Positions 41,482 to 49,243 of a stretch of 64,000 nucleotides of DNA are shown here, one piece after another. The notes beneath the pieces were generated by a model. That model was not told the DNA's origin. It saw nothing but the letters and a program-made list of their open reading frames with translations, and ran no database searches. The position numbers and the translations under genes were made by a program. Numbering within the stretch: position 1 is the stretch's first letter; every line of letters begins with the position of its first letter. The stretch comes from Pseudomonas sp. DG56-2 (GTDB taxonomy: Bacteria > Pseudomonadota > Gammaproteobacteria > Pseudomonadales > Pseudomonadaceae): NCBI RefSeq assembly GCF_004803755.1, contig NZ_CP032311.1:1-64000 (forward strand). Reading direction: 5' to 3'.

Positions 41482-42486
41482 TCAGCTACCGCTCATGACC
41501 TGTGCCAATAGCTCATAGGACCGAATACGGTCGGTATGTTCATACAGGTCACAGGTGAAAATCAGTTCGTCTGCCTGAGTCTGTTCCAGCAGAACATCGA
41601 GCTTGGCCCGAATCTTCTCCGGCCCGCCCACCATCGCCAATCCCAGGAAATCCCCCACCGCCTCTCGTTCGTGGGGCAACCACAGGCCATCCATGCTTTC
41701 TACAGGTGGTCGCTGGACCAGGCTTTGGCCCCGCATCAAGGCAAGAATTCGCTGATACACCGAAGTTGCCAGGTAGTTGGCTTGCTCATCGGTGTCGGCG
41801 GCTACCAGCGGCACACCGAGCATCACATAGGGCTTGTCGAGTACTGCTGATGGCGTGAAGTGGTTTCGATAGATGCGGATGGCTTCGTGCATGTAGCGCG
41901 GCGCGAAGTGTGAGGCAAAGGCATATGGCAGGCCGCGCATACCGGCCAGTTGCGCGCTGAACAGGCTGGACCCCAATAGCCAGATCGGCACTTCGGTGCC
42001 GTAACCAGGCACCGCGATGACCTTTTGCTCCGGTGTGCGCGGGCCTAGGTAACGCACCAATTCTTCGACGTCATCGGGAAAGTCGTCGGGGCTGCCGGAG
42101 CGTTCGCGACGCAGGGCTCGGGCGGTCATCTGGTCGGAACCCGGTGCACGTCCCAGTCCCAGATCTATTCGACCCGGATAGAGGCTTTCCAGGGTGCCGA
42201 ATTGTTCGGCAATTACCAGCGGCGCATGGTTGGGCAGCATCACCCCGCCGGCACCGACGCGGATGGTCGAAGTGCCGCCGGCAAGGTAGCCAAGCAGTAC
42301 CGAAGTCGCCGAGCTGGCAATGCCATCCATGTTGTGGTGCTCAGCGACCCAGAAGCGGTTGTAGCCGAATTTTTCCACATGTTGTGCCAGGTCCAGCGAG
42401 TTGCGCAGCGATTGCGCCGGGCTGCCGTCGGCACGAACCGGTACCAGGTCGAGGGTGGAGAATTTGATATCCGCAAGTCGCTTCAT
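41482..42486 (-). CDS. LLM class flavin-dependent oxidoreductase
   Basis: This 334-residue luciferase-like monooxygenase has an (alpha/beta)8-barrel using reduced FMN or F420-like flavin. Typical segments are the N-terminal [35 protein letters not shown] and [18 protein letters not shown] chose the ATG at 42486, with AGGAGG 11 bp upstream, because the family starts near [11 protein letters not shown]; another in-frame ATG at 42513 is possible. The substrate is unknown. It is divergent from the OsmC gene. Confidence 0.9.
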   Translation of the reverse strand: MKRLADIKFSTLDLVPVRADGSPAQSLRNSLDLAQHVEKFGYNRFWVAEHHNMDGIASSATSVLLGYLAGGTSTIRVGAGGVMLPNHAPLVIAEQFGTLESLYPGRIDLGLGRAPGSDQMTARALRRERSGSPDDFPDDVEELVRYLGPRTPEQKVIAVPGYGTEVPIWLLGSSLFSAQLAGMRGLPYAFASHFAPRYMHEAIRIYRNHFTPSAVLDKPYVMLGVPLVAADTDEQANYLATSVYQRILALMRGQSLVQRPPVESMDGLWLPHEREAVGDFLGLAMVGGPEKIRAKLDVLLEQTQADELIFTCDLYEHTDRIRSYELLAQVMSGS

Positions 42487-42666
42487 GGGCTGGTCAGCCT
42501 CCTGGGCAGTCATTTGTCCGGCATAAAACCGGAGCCTTCTCAACTCTGTATGGGCACATCCTGAGGATTCAAGGCTTGGGTGCAATCAAGCTGAACTTGC
42601 CCAGGCACCCACGCTCTGAATCTTAGGCTGCGCAAACTTGCGCCCTGCAGACACTCAGGAGGCAGT

Positions 42667-43092
42667 ATGAAAAAGACAGCATCGGCCGTTTGGGAAGGTG
42701 GCCTGAAAGAAGGAAAAGGTCAGATTTCCACTGAAAGCGGTGCGCTTAAAGCAAACCCTTATGGGTTCAACACAAGGTTTGAAGGACAGCCAGGGACTAA
42801 TCCGGAAGAGCTGATCGGCGCAGCCCATGCCGGCTGTTTTTCCATGGCGTTATCGATGCTGCTGGGTGAGGCGGGGTTCATCGCCGAGCGTATCGACACC
42901 ACAGCTGAGGTGACCTTGGATAAACAACCTGACGGTTTTGCCATCACCGCCGTGCACTTGATTCTCAGGGCCAAGGTTCCTGGTGCCAGCGAGGAGCAAT
43001 TCAAGGAGGTGGCGAACAAGGCGAAAGCCGGTTGCCCAGTGTCGAAAGTGCTCAATGCAACCATCAGTCTGGACGCCACCCTGGTGGGATAA
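42667..43092 (+). CDS. OsmC family peroxiredoxin
   Basis: This 141-residue OsmC/Ohr-type thiol peroxidase reduces organic hydroperoxides. The two redox cysteines are in AAHAGCFSMALSMLL (about residue 58) and KAGCPVSKVLNA. The N-terminus KKTASAVWEGGLKEGKGQIS resembles OsmC rather than Ohr. AGGAGGCAG lies before the ATG. It is probably osmotic- or stationary-phase induced, by analogy with E. coli osmC. Confidence 0.94.
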   Translation: MKKTASAVWEGGLKEGKGQISTESGALKANPYGFNTRFEGQPGTNPEELIGAAHAGCFSMALSMLLGEAGFIAERIDTTAEVTLDKQPDGFAITAVHLILRAKVPGASEEQFKEVANKAKAGCPVSKVLNATISLDATLVG

Positions 43093-43165
43093 GGTCGAAC
43101 CGGGACGGGCTTCTTGTGGTCAAATGGGAGTCGGCAGGACCTCTGCCGCCACAAGGAGCTGTCCC

Positions 43166-43399
43166 ATGATTCGTGTTGCAATAGCTGTGATGGCATCGCT
43201 GCTGACTACTTCTGTGCTTGCCGCCCCGAAAAACTGCGAGGAGCTCAAGGCTGAGATCGAAGCGAAGATTCAGGCAAACAACGTCAGCTCCTACACCCTT
43301 GAAATCGTCAAGAACGAAGAGGTTCACGACCAGAATATGGTGGTCGGCAGTTGCGAGGGCGGAACCAAAAAGATCATCTACCAGAAGAATGATCGTTAA
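43166..43399 (+). CDS. DUF1161 family secreted protein (copy 2)
   Basis: This 77-residue exported protein is paralogous to the one at 41149. It has a signal peptide (IRVAIAVMASLLTTSVLA) and a DUF1161 core with paired cysteines (KNCEELKAEI and VGSCEGGTKKIIY). The ATG at 43166 has AAGGAGCT upstream; a longer frame starting in the OsmC gene is spurious. The function is unknown. Confidence 0.87.
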   Translation: MIRVAIAVMASLLTTSVLAAPKNCEELKAEIEAKIQANNVSSYTLEIVKNEEVHDQNMVVGSCEGGTKKIIYQKNDR

Positions 43400-43402
43400 G
43401 CG

Positions 43403-43816
43403 TCAGGGAATGCAAAAGATGTCGTTGGCTTCTTCTGCGACGATTTTGCGCTGTGCGTCGTAAAGATAGGCGCTGGGTCGCATTGCGGGAGCCCGGGCTT
43501 CCAGACGATAGCGCTGGCCGGCTTCGAAGTTGTCGTAACGCACTTTCAGATAACAGGTCCGGTCCACGGGATCGACCGAGAAACCTCCGGAATACACTTC
43601 AAAATCGAAGCGGACGGTCAGCTCGTGCTTGCCTGGCGTGACTTGGAAGAAGCGTCCGTCGTTAAGCCGCTCACCATCCAGACGGTCGGCCATCAGTATC
43701 TTGCCGGGTGTCATGGTGTACAGATCGACCCACGCCTGCTTGCTATCAACTGGAGGCAGGGGGCTGGCGCAGGCCCCCAGGGTACTGAGGGCAATCAGCA
43801 TCATTGGCTGGCGCAT
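43403..43816 (-). CDS. Predicted lipoprotein, tandem paralogue A
   Basis: This 137-residue predicted lipoprotein has a short hydrophobic signal ending LGAC (lipobox, about residue 15). The mature part is a compact beta-rich domain with the pattern KQAWVDLYT, GRFFQVTPGKHELTVRF, then YDNFEAGQRYRLEARA, plus a conserved cysteine (CYLKVRY). I recognise no enzyme motif. The ATG at 43816 has GGGAG upstream. It is adjacent to and alignable with the paralogue at 43870. Confidence 0.8.
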   Translation of the reverse strand: MRQPMMLIALSTLGACASPLPPVDSKQAWVDLYTMTPGKILMADRLDGERLNDGRFFQVTPGKHELTVRFDFEVYSGGFSVDPVDRTCYLKVRYDNFEAGQRYRLEARAPAMRPSAYLYDAQRKIVAEEANDIFCIP

Positions 43817-43869
43817 GGCAAACTCCCGCTTGTAACCTACAAAGCATAAGCATAGCGCCATTCACACTG

Positions 43870-44283
43870 TCAGGTGCGCTGGCAGCCCGCCGGAGCTCCT
43901 TTGCTGAGCAGATTACGCTGGTCGTCGTAGAGCTTTGCCCACGGGCGAAAGCCTATGCTGCCCGCTTCAAGCTGGTAGCGTTGCCCGGCATTGAAATCCT
44001 TGAACTTGAGATTCAGTTGGCAATCGCGCCACAGCGGCTCGCTGACCGGGCCAATATTGCTGGGGGTCACCGGGAACAGGTAGCGCACCGTCAGTTCGTG
44101 GCTGCCGGGCGAGACTTCGAAATAACGGTTATCACTCCAAGTACGCTCGTCTACCTCTACGGCATGCAAGGTATCGTCCGAACTGGGCGCAAGGTCGATC
44201 CAGGCCTGGTTGGGATCGGGGGCAGGCAAGCCGGCACAGCCGGATAAAAGCAGAAGACCACTGAAGACAAGCAGTGTACGCAT
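43870..44283 (-). CDS. Predicted lipoprotein, tandem paralogue B
   Basis: This 137-residue lipoprotein has the same length as paralogue A, 53 bp away. The signal ends LSGC (lipobox). The shared framework is PNQAWIDLAP, NRYFEVSPGSHELTVRYLF, then CQLNLKFKDFNAGQRYQLEA, ending in a short Cys-containing tail. Both copies keep the repeated SHELTVRY-like strand and the FNAGQRY motif, which suggests a PEGA-like or carbohydrate/peptidoglycan-facing beta domain. The function is unknown. Confidence 0.8.
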   Translation of the reverse strand: MRTLLVFSGLLLLSGCAGLPAPDPNQAWIDLAPSSDDTLHAVEVDERTWSDNRYFEVSPGSHELTVRYLFPVTPSNIGPVSEPLWRDCQLNLKFKDFNAGQRYQLEAGSIGFRPWAKLYDDQRNLLSKGAPAGCQRT

Positions 44284-44350
44284 GGCAAAACTCCAGCCGG
44301 GCAGGATAGTCTTGAAGCTGATGAGCTCTTGAGCGGATAACGGGACACCA

Positions 44351-45478
44351 ATGCTTCGACTATTTCTTTTATTGCGCTCAAGTCTTGGGGCACTCGACCA
44401 TTTTTTTCGCTACTTGGTTCCCGTGCTGGCGCTCGGGCTGCTCAACGGTTGTTCCAGCATTGGCTATTACGGGCAGTTGGCCAGCGGGCAGTGGCAGCTG
44501 TTGCAGGCGCGCAAACCGGTCTCCGAGGTGCTCGCGCAGCCCGCCACCCCCCCGAAATTGCGTCAGCACCTGCTGCACGCCGAACAGGCCAGGACGTTCG
44601 CCAGCGCGCAGTTGAAACTGCCGGATAACCGCAGCTACCGGGTTTATGCGGACATTGGCCGCCCGTTTGTGGTGTGGAATGTGTTTGCTACGCCGGAGTT
44701 TTCCCTCGAACCCCAGACCCATTGCTTTCCCATTGCCGGGTGCGTCGCCTATCGCGGTTATTACACTCAAGGTGCTGCCCGCGGCGCAGCTGCGCTGCAA
44801 AAGCAGCAGGGGCTGGATGTGTATGTGGGGGGTGTGGAGGCCTACTCGACCCTGGGTTGGTTTGATGACCCGATCCTGAGCTCGATGCTGGGCTGGGGTG
44901 ACGAGCGACTGGCCACGGTCATTTTCCATGAACTGGCACACCAGCGCGTGTATGTGCAGGACGACACGGCATTCAACGAATCATTTGCCACCTTTGTCGA
45001 ACAGGAAGGTTCTCGCCAGTGGCGTGCTGCTCGCGGCCTGCCAGCGCAGACACTGGACGATGGTCAACAACGCGATCAGTTCATGGCTTTGGTTCTGGCC
45101 AGCCGTGAACGGTTGAAGGCGTTGTACGCAGCACCGCTGACTGAATCAGCCAAGCGTGCCGGAAAACAAGCCGAATTCGAGCGCTTGCGCCGAGAATACC
45201 GTACTTTGCGCGACAGCCAGTGGGGAGGTAAAGGCCGTTTTGACGCCTGGATCAATGCGCCAATGAACAACGCCAAGCTGTTGCCCTTTGGATTGTACGA
45301 CCAATGGGTGCCAGCGTTCGCGGCGCTGTTTACCCAGGTAAATGGGGATTGGGAAGCTTTCTATCAGCGGGTTGAAAGCCTCGGGCGGCTGTCGCTCGAG
45401 CAGCGCCAGCAAGCCCTGAATAGAATCACGGAGCAAGCGCGCCCTCACCCCGCGGTAGTTGTCAGCCCCGGTTGGTGA
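44351..45478 (+). CDS. Putative zinc aminopeptidase lipoprotein
   Basis: This 375-residue protein resembles the putative aminopeptidase family (Aminopep, PF10023). The zinc motif HELAH (about 195) is followed by a downstream Glu in FNESFATFVEQEGSRQW, the gluzincin pattern. The N-terminal hydrophobic stretch ends in a lipobox-like LNGC (about residue 34), so membrane anchoring is likely. The ribosome site before the ATG is weak (GGGA), and a shorter start just before the hydrophobic stretch is possible. Its 3' end overlaps the convergent HAD gene by 17 bp. Confidence 0.86.
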   Translation: MLRLFLLLRSSLGALDHFFRYLVPVLALGLLNGCSSIGYYGQLASGQWQLLQARKPVSEVLAQPATPPKLRQHLLHAEQARTFASAQLKLPDNRSYRVYADIGRPFVVWNVFATPEFSLEPQTHCFPIAGCVAYRGYYTQGAARGAAALQKQQGLDVYVGGVEAYSTLGWFDDPILSSMLGWGDERLATVIFHELAHQRVYVQDDTAFNESFATFVEQEGSRQWRAARGLPAQTLDDGQQRDQFMALVLASRERLKALYAAPLTESAKRAGKQAEFERLRREYRTLRDSQWGGKGRFDAWINAPMNNAKLLPFGLYDQWVPAFAALFTQVNGDWEAFYQRVESLGRLSLEQRQQALNRITEQARPHPAVVVSPGW

Positions 45479-46118
45479 TGAACGCGCTGTGCAGCTCGGC
45501 CAAGGTCGCAAAGTGATAGGCCGGTTGTTCCGCTGTCAGCTCCTCATGACTGCCAAAGCCGTATCCGACTGCGACAGCTTCCAGTCCATTGCTGCGAGCG
45601 CCAATCAGGTCGTGCTTGCGGTCGCCGATCATCAAGGTTTGCGCCGGATCCAGCGATTCCTCGGCAAGCAGGTGAGCAATCAACTCGACCTTGTTGGTAC
45701 GGGTGCCGTCCAGCTCACTGCCGTAGATCACTTTGAAGTGATGATCGAACTGGAAATGCCGGGCAATCTCACGGGCAAACTGCCAAGGCTTGGACGTGGC
45801 GATGTACAGCGTTCTGCCCTGCCCGTTCAAGGCTTCGAGGAGCGGCTGGACACCCTCGAACACCAGGTTTTCATACAATCCGGTCACCTTGAAGCGCTCG
45901 CGGTAGAAATTCACCGCTTGCCAGGCTTTGGCTTCGTCGAAGCCATAAAATTGCATGAATGCCTGTAGCAACGGAGGGCCGATGAAGTGCTCAAGACGCG
46001 CCAGGTCTGGTTCATCGATATCCAGCTTGGCCAGGGCGAACTGGATCGAACGCGTGATGCCCAGGCGCGGATCGGTCAGGGTGCCGTCGAGGTCGAAAAG
46101 AATATTCTGCTGATGCAT
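45462..46118 (-). CDS. HAD family phosphatase (Gph-like)
   Basis: This 218-residue HAD-superfamily hydrolase is related to phosphoglycolate phosphatase. It has the nucleophile motif FDLDGTLTDPRLGITRSI, motif II ATSKPW, motif III Lys within TRTNKVELI and the motif IV MIGDRKHDLIGARSNG. The alpha-helical cap (about 15-80) classes it as subfamily I. The ATG at 46118 lies 29 bp after the gamma-CA gene, so the two are probably co-transcribed. The true substrate is not known; it is not the cbb-operon type. Confidence 0.9.
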   Translation of the reverse strand: MHQQNILFDLDGTLTDPRLGITRSIQFALAKLDIDEPDLARLEHFIGPPLLQAFMQFYGFDEAKAWQAVNFYRERFKVTGLYENLVFEGVQPLLEALNGQGRTLYIATSKPWQFAREIARHFQFDHHFKVIYGSELDGTRTNKVELIAHLLAEESLDPAQTLMIGDRKHDLIGARSNGLEAVAVGYGFGSHEELTAEQPAYHFATLAELHSAFITNRG

Positions 46119-46147
46119 AACTGTCTCGATAAGGGGCGTGGACGGAC

Positions 46148-46696
46148 TCACTCAGGCAAGTGATAGCCTTCGGCCAAGTGCTGGTCTTTGAGTTTTACGT
46201 AGTTGCTGGCGCTGTAGGGGAAGAACGCGCGTTCCTTTTCAGTCAAGGCCCGGGCCTGTTTGACCGGGCTGCCAACATACAGGTAGCCGCTTTCCAGGCG
46301 TTTTCCCGGCGGGACCAGACTGCCGGCACCAATGATCACTTCGTCTTCGACGATTGCCCCGTCCATGATCGTACTGCCCATGCCGACCAGAATCCGGTTG
46401 CCGAGGGTGCAGCCATGCAGCATCACTTTATGACCGATGGTCACTTCGTCACCGATCAGCAATGGAAAGCCGTCGGGATTGAACGGGCCGGCATGGGTAA
46501 TGTGCAACACGCTGCCGTCTTGCACGCTGGTGCGAGCGCCAATGCGGATTCGGTGCATATCGCCGCGGATCACTGTCAGTGGCCAGACGGAGCTGTCTGC
46601 ACCGATCTCGACATCACCCAGCACCACGGCGCTGCGGTCCACGAAGGCACGCTCGGCCAAGCGCGGCGAATGGTTCTGGAAGGTGCGAATGGCCAT
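46148..46696 (-). CDS. Gamma carbonic anhydrase-like hexapeptide protein
   Basis: This 182-residue left-handed beta-helix protein of the YrdA/PaaY-like gamma-CA family shows hexapeptide repeats (VVLGDVEIGADSSVW and following). The three histidine metal ligands appear in VLHITHAG, TIGHKVMLHGC and neighbouring turns. Family members bind zinc or iron; carbonic anhydrase activity is not always retained. It is upstream of the HAD gene and divergent from prlC. Confidence 0.92.
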   Translation of the reverse strand: MAIRTFQNHSPRLAERAFVDRSAVVLGDVEIGADSSVWPLTVIRGDMHRIRIGARTSVQDGSVLHITHAGPFNPDGFPLLIGDEVTIGHKVMLHGCTLGNRILVGMGSTIMDGAIVEDEVIIGAGSLVPPGKRLESGYLYVGSPVKQARALTEKERAFFPYSASNYVKLKDQHLAEGYHLPE

Positions 46697-46787
46697 GATA
46701 GGGGTTCTCTTTGGTGTTGATAGGGCTGCGGTCTGCGTCGATTGTAATTAAGATGGTCCGGTGTTTCTTCTGCCAAGGTGTTTAACC

Positions 46788-48839
46788 GTGAGTGCGAACA
46801 ACCCGCTACTGCAGTCTTATGACTTGCCGCCCTTCTCGGCGATCCGTGCCGAGCATGTGCAGCCGGCGATTGAACAGATCCTGGCCGACAACCGTACAGC
46901 TATTGCCCAAATCCTCAAGACTCAAGGCCAGCAACCAAGCTGGGCCGGTCTGGTGCTGGCCATGGACGAACTCAATGATCGCCTGGGCGCCGCCTGGAGC
47001 CCGGTCAGTCACCTCAATGCCGTGTGCAACAGCGCCGAGCTGCGTGAAGCCTACGAGGCCTGCCTGCCAGCGCTCAGTGCGTATGCCACTGAACTTGGCC
47101 AGAACCGCGAGCTGTTCCAGGCCTACGAGGCGTTGATCGCCAGCCCGGAAGCGGCAAGCTTCGACGTTGCGCAAAAGACTATTCTTGAACATGCCCTGCG
47201 TGACTTCCGCCTGTCGGGTATCGACCTGCCAGCTGATCAGCAGCAACGGTATGCCCAGGTGCAAAGCAAACTCAGCGAGCTGGGCAGCCGGTTCTCCAAC
47301 CAGTTGCTCGATGCCACCCAGGCCTGGACCAAGCATGTCACCGATGAGGCTGCGCTGGCCGGACTGACTGATTCGGCCAAGGCGCAGATGGCCGCTGCAG
47401 CCCAGGCCAAAGGGCTTGATGGCTGGCTGATCAGCCTGGAGTTCCCCAGCTACTACGCCGTGATGACTTACGGCGAAGATCGCGCGTTGCGCGAAGAAAT
47501 TTACGCCGCCTACTGCACCCGCGCTTCTGATCAGGGTCCTAATGCCGGTCAGTTCGACAACGGTCCGGTGATGGGCGAAATTCTTGACCTGCGCCAGGAG
47601 TTAGCCGAACTGCTGGGCTATGCGAACTACGCTGAGCTGAGCCTGGCAACAAAAATGGCCGAGTCCAGCGACCAGGTGCTGACCTTCCTGCGTGACCTGG
47701 CCAAGCGCAGCAAGCCGTTTGCCATCCAGGATCTGGCTCAGCTCAAGGCTTACGCGGCCGAGCAAGGTTGTCCGGACCTGCAAAGCTGGGACAGCGGCTT
47801 TTACGGCGAAAAACTCCGTGAGCAGCGCTACAGCGTGTCTCAGGAAACCCTGCGTGCCTACTTCCCGATTGATAAGGTGTTGTCTGGTCTGTTCGCTATT
47901 GTCCAGCGTCTGTACGGTATCGAAATTGCCGAGCTCAAGGGCTTCGACACCTGGCATCCGGATGTGCGCCTGTTCGAAATTAAGGAGCATGGTCAGCACG
48001 TAGGCCGCTTCTTCTTCGACCTTTATGCCCGCGCCAACAAGCGTGGCGGCGCTTGGATGGACGGTGCCCGCGACCGTCGACGGAACGCGGAGGGCCAATT
48101 GCAGAGCCCGGTGGCAAACCTGGTATGTAACTTCACGCCTGCAGTACCTGGTAAACCTGCGCTGCTGACGCACGATGAAGTCACCACCTTGTTCCACGAG
48201 TTTGGGCATGGCTTGCACCACTTGCTGACTCGCATCGAGCATGCCGGTGTGTCGGGAATCAATGGTGTGGCCTGGGATGCCGTGGAACTGCCTAGCCAGT
48301 TCATGGAAAACTGGTGCTGGGAGCCTGAAGGTCTGGCGCTGATCTCCGCTCATTACGAAACCGGTGCAGCCCTTCCACAAGACCTGCTTGAGAAAATGCT
48401 GGCGGCGAAAAACTTCCAGTCCGGGCTGATGATGGTCCGTCAATTGGAGTTCTCGCTGTTCGACTTCGAACTGCACGCCAGCCACGGCGACGGCCGTAGT
48501 GTGCTGGAAGTGCTCGAGGGCATTCGCGACGAAGTCTCGGTCATGCGGCCACCTGCGTACAACCGCTTCCCCAACAGCTTTGCGCACATCTTTGCCGGGG
48601 GTTATGCCGCGGGCTACTACAGTTACAAGTGGGCTGAAGTGCTCTCGGCCGATGCGTTCTCGCGGTTTGAGGAAGAAGGCGTGCTAAACGCGCAAACGGG
48701 TCGTGCTTTTCGCGAGGCGATTCTGGCGCGTGGCGGCTCGCAGGAGCCGATGCTGCTGTTCGTCGACTTCCGTGGTCGTGAGCCATCAATCGATGCACTC
48801 TTGCGCCATTGTGGTTTGAGTGAGGATGTGGCGGCATGA
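46788..48839 (+). CDS. prlC: Oligopeptidase A
   Basis: PrlC is a cytoplasmic M3 zinc metallopeptidase that degrades signal peptides and other short peptides. The GTG at 46788, with AAGGTG upstream, gives 683 residues. The zinc site is HEFGHGLHH, with the third ligand in AVELPSQFMENW 30 residues later, and the substrate-binding His/Tyr region FAHIFAGGYAAGYYSYKW follows. Its stop overlaps the ATG of the downstream zinc-ribbon gene by 4 bp. A diverged second M3 gene follows at 49244. Confidence 0.97.
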   Translation: MSANNPLLQSYDLPPFSAIRAEHVQPAIEQILADNRTAIAQILKTQGQQPSWAGLVLAMDELNDRLGAAWSPVSHLNAVCNSAELREAYEACLPALSAYATELGQNRELFQAYEALIASPEAASFDVAQKTILEHALRDFRLSGIDLPADQQQRYAQVQSKLSELGSRFSNQLLDATQAWTKHVTDEAALAGLTDSAKAQMAAAAQAKGLDGWLISLEFPSYYAVMTYGEDRALREEIYAAYCTRASDQGPNAGQFDNGPVMGEILDLRQELAELLGYANYAELSLATKMAESSDQVLTFLRDLAKRSKPFAIQDLAQLKAYAAEQGCPDLQSWDSGFYGEKLREQRYSVSQETLRAYFPIDKVLSGLFAIVQRLYGIEIAELKGFDTWHPDVRLFEIKEHGQHVGRFFFDLYARANKRGGAWMDGARDRRRNAEGQLQSPVANLVCNFTPAVPGKPALLTHDEVTTLFHEFGHGLHHLLTRIEHAGVSGINGVAWDAVELPSQFMENWCWEPEGLALISAHYETGAALPQDLLEKMLAAKNFQSGLMMVRQLEFSLFDFELHASHGDGRSVLEVLEGIRDEVSVMRPPAYNRFPNSFAHIFAGGYAAGYYSYKWAEVLSADAFSRFEEEGVLNAQTGRAFREAILARGGSQEPMLLFVDFRGREPSIDALLRHCGLSEDVAA

Positions 48840-49114
48840 GCGATGGGCCTGTGATAACGAAAAAACGCTTCATCGCCGGGGCAGTCTGCCCGGCATGCAG
48901 CGAGCCGGACAAACTGATGATGTGGAGCGAAGACAGCGTCCCGCATCGAGAGTGTGTGGCGTGTGGGTTCTGCGACACGCTCAACGAACAGGGGCTGTCG
49001 GTGCCCAAGGAGCTGGGCACTCGAGTCAACAAGATCGAGGTCAAACCAGCCGAGGCGAAGGTGCAGACTGTTCAGTTCTTCCCCAATCCCAAGCTGAAAA
49101 AGCCTGCGGAGTAA
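48836..49114 (+). CDS. YheV family zinc-ribbon protein
   Basis: This 92-residue protein has two CxxC pairs (AVCPACSEP and ECVACGFCDT) forming a probable treble-clef/zinc ribbon, and a flexible C-terminal tail ending FFPNPKLKKPAE. The YheV family has no established function, and its linkage with prlC is conserved in gammaproteobacteria. It overlaps the prlC stop by 4 bp (ATGA), so translation is coupled. Confidence 0.9.
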   Translation: MSDGPVITKKRFIAGAVCPACSEPDKLMMWSEDSVPHRECVACGFCDTLNEQGLSVPKELGTRVNKIEVKPAEAKVQTVQFFPNPKLKKPAE

Positions 49115-49120
49115 GGCTGT

Positions 49121-49150
49121 CACCCTACCCGGGGCGTCCTGCCCTGGGTG
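49121..49150 (+). terminator. Hairpin after the prlC-yheV pair
   Basis: CACCC...CCGGGGC pairs with GCCCTGG...GGGTG around GTCCT, one mismatch, followed by TCTTGTATTTT. It probably ends the prlC-yheV transcript. Confidence 0.6.
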
Positions 49151-49243
49151 TCTTGTATTTTCCCGTGCAGTAGATAGTTACCGCTTGTCAGGCTGATGTG
49201 TCTTGCAAGCTCGGGTCACTGATAACCCGAGCAAGGAAGCACT

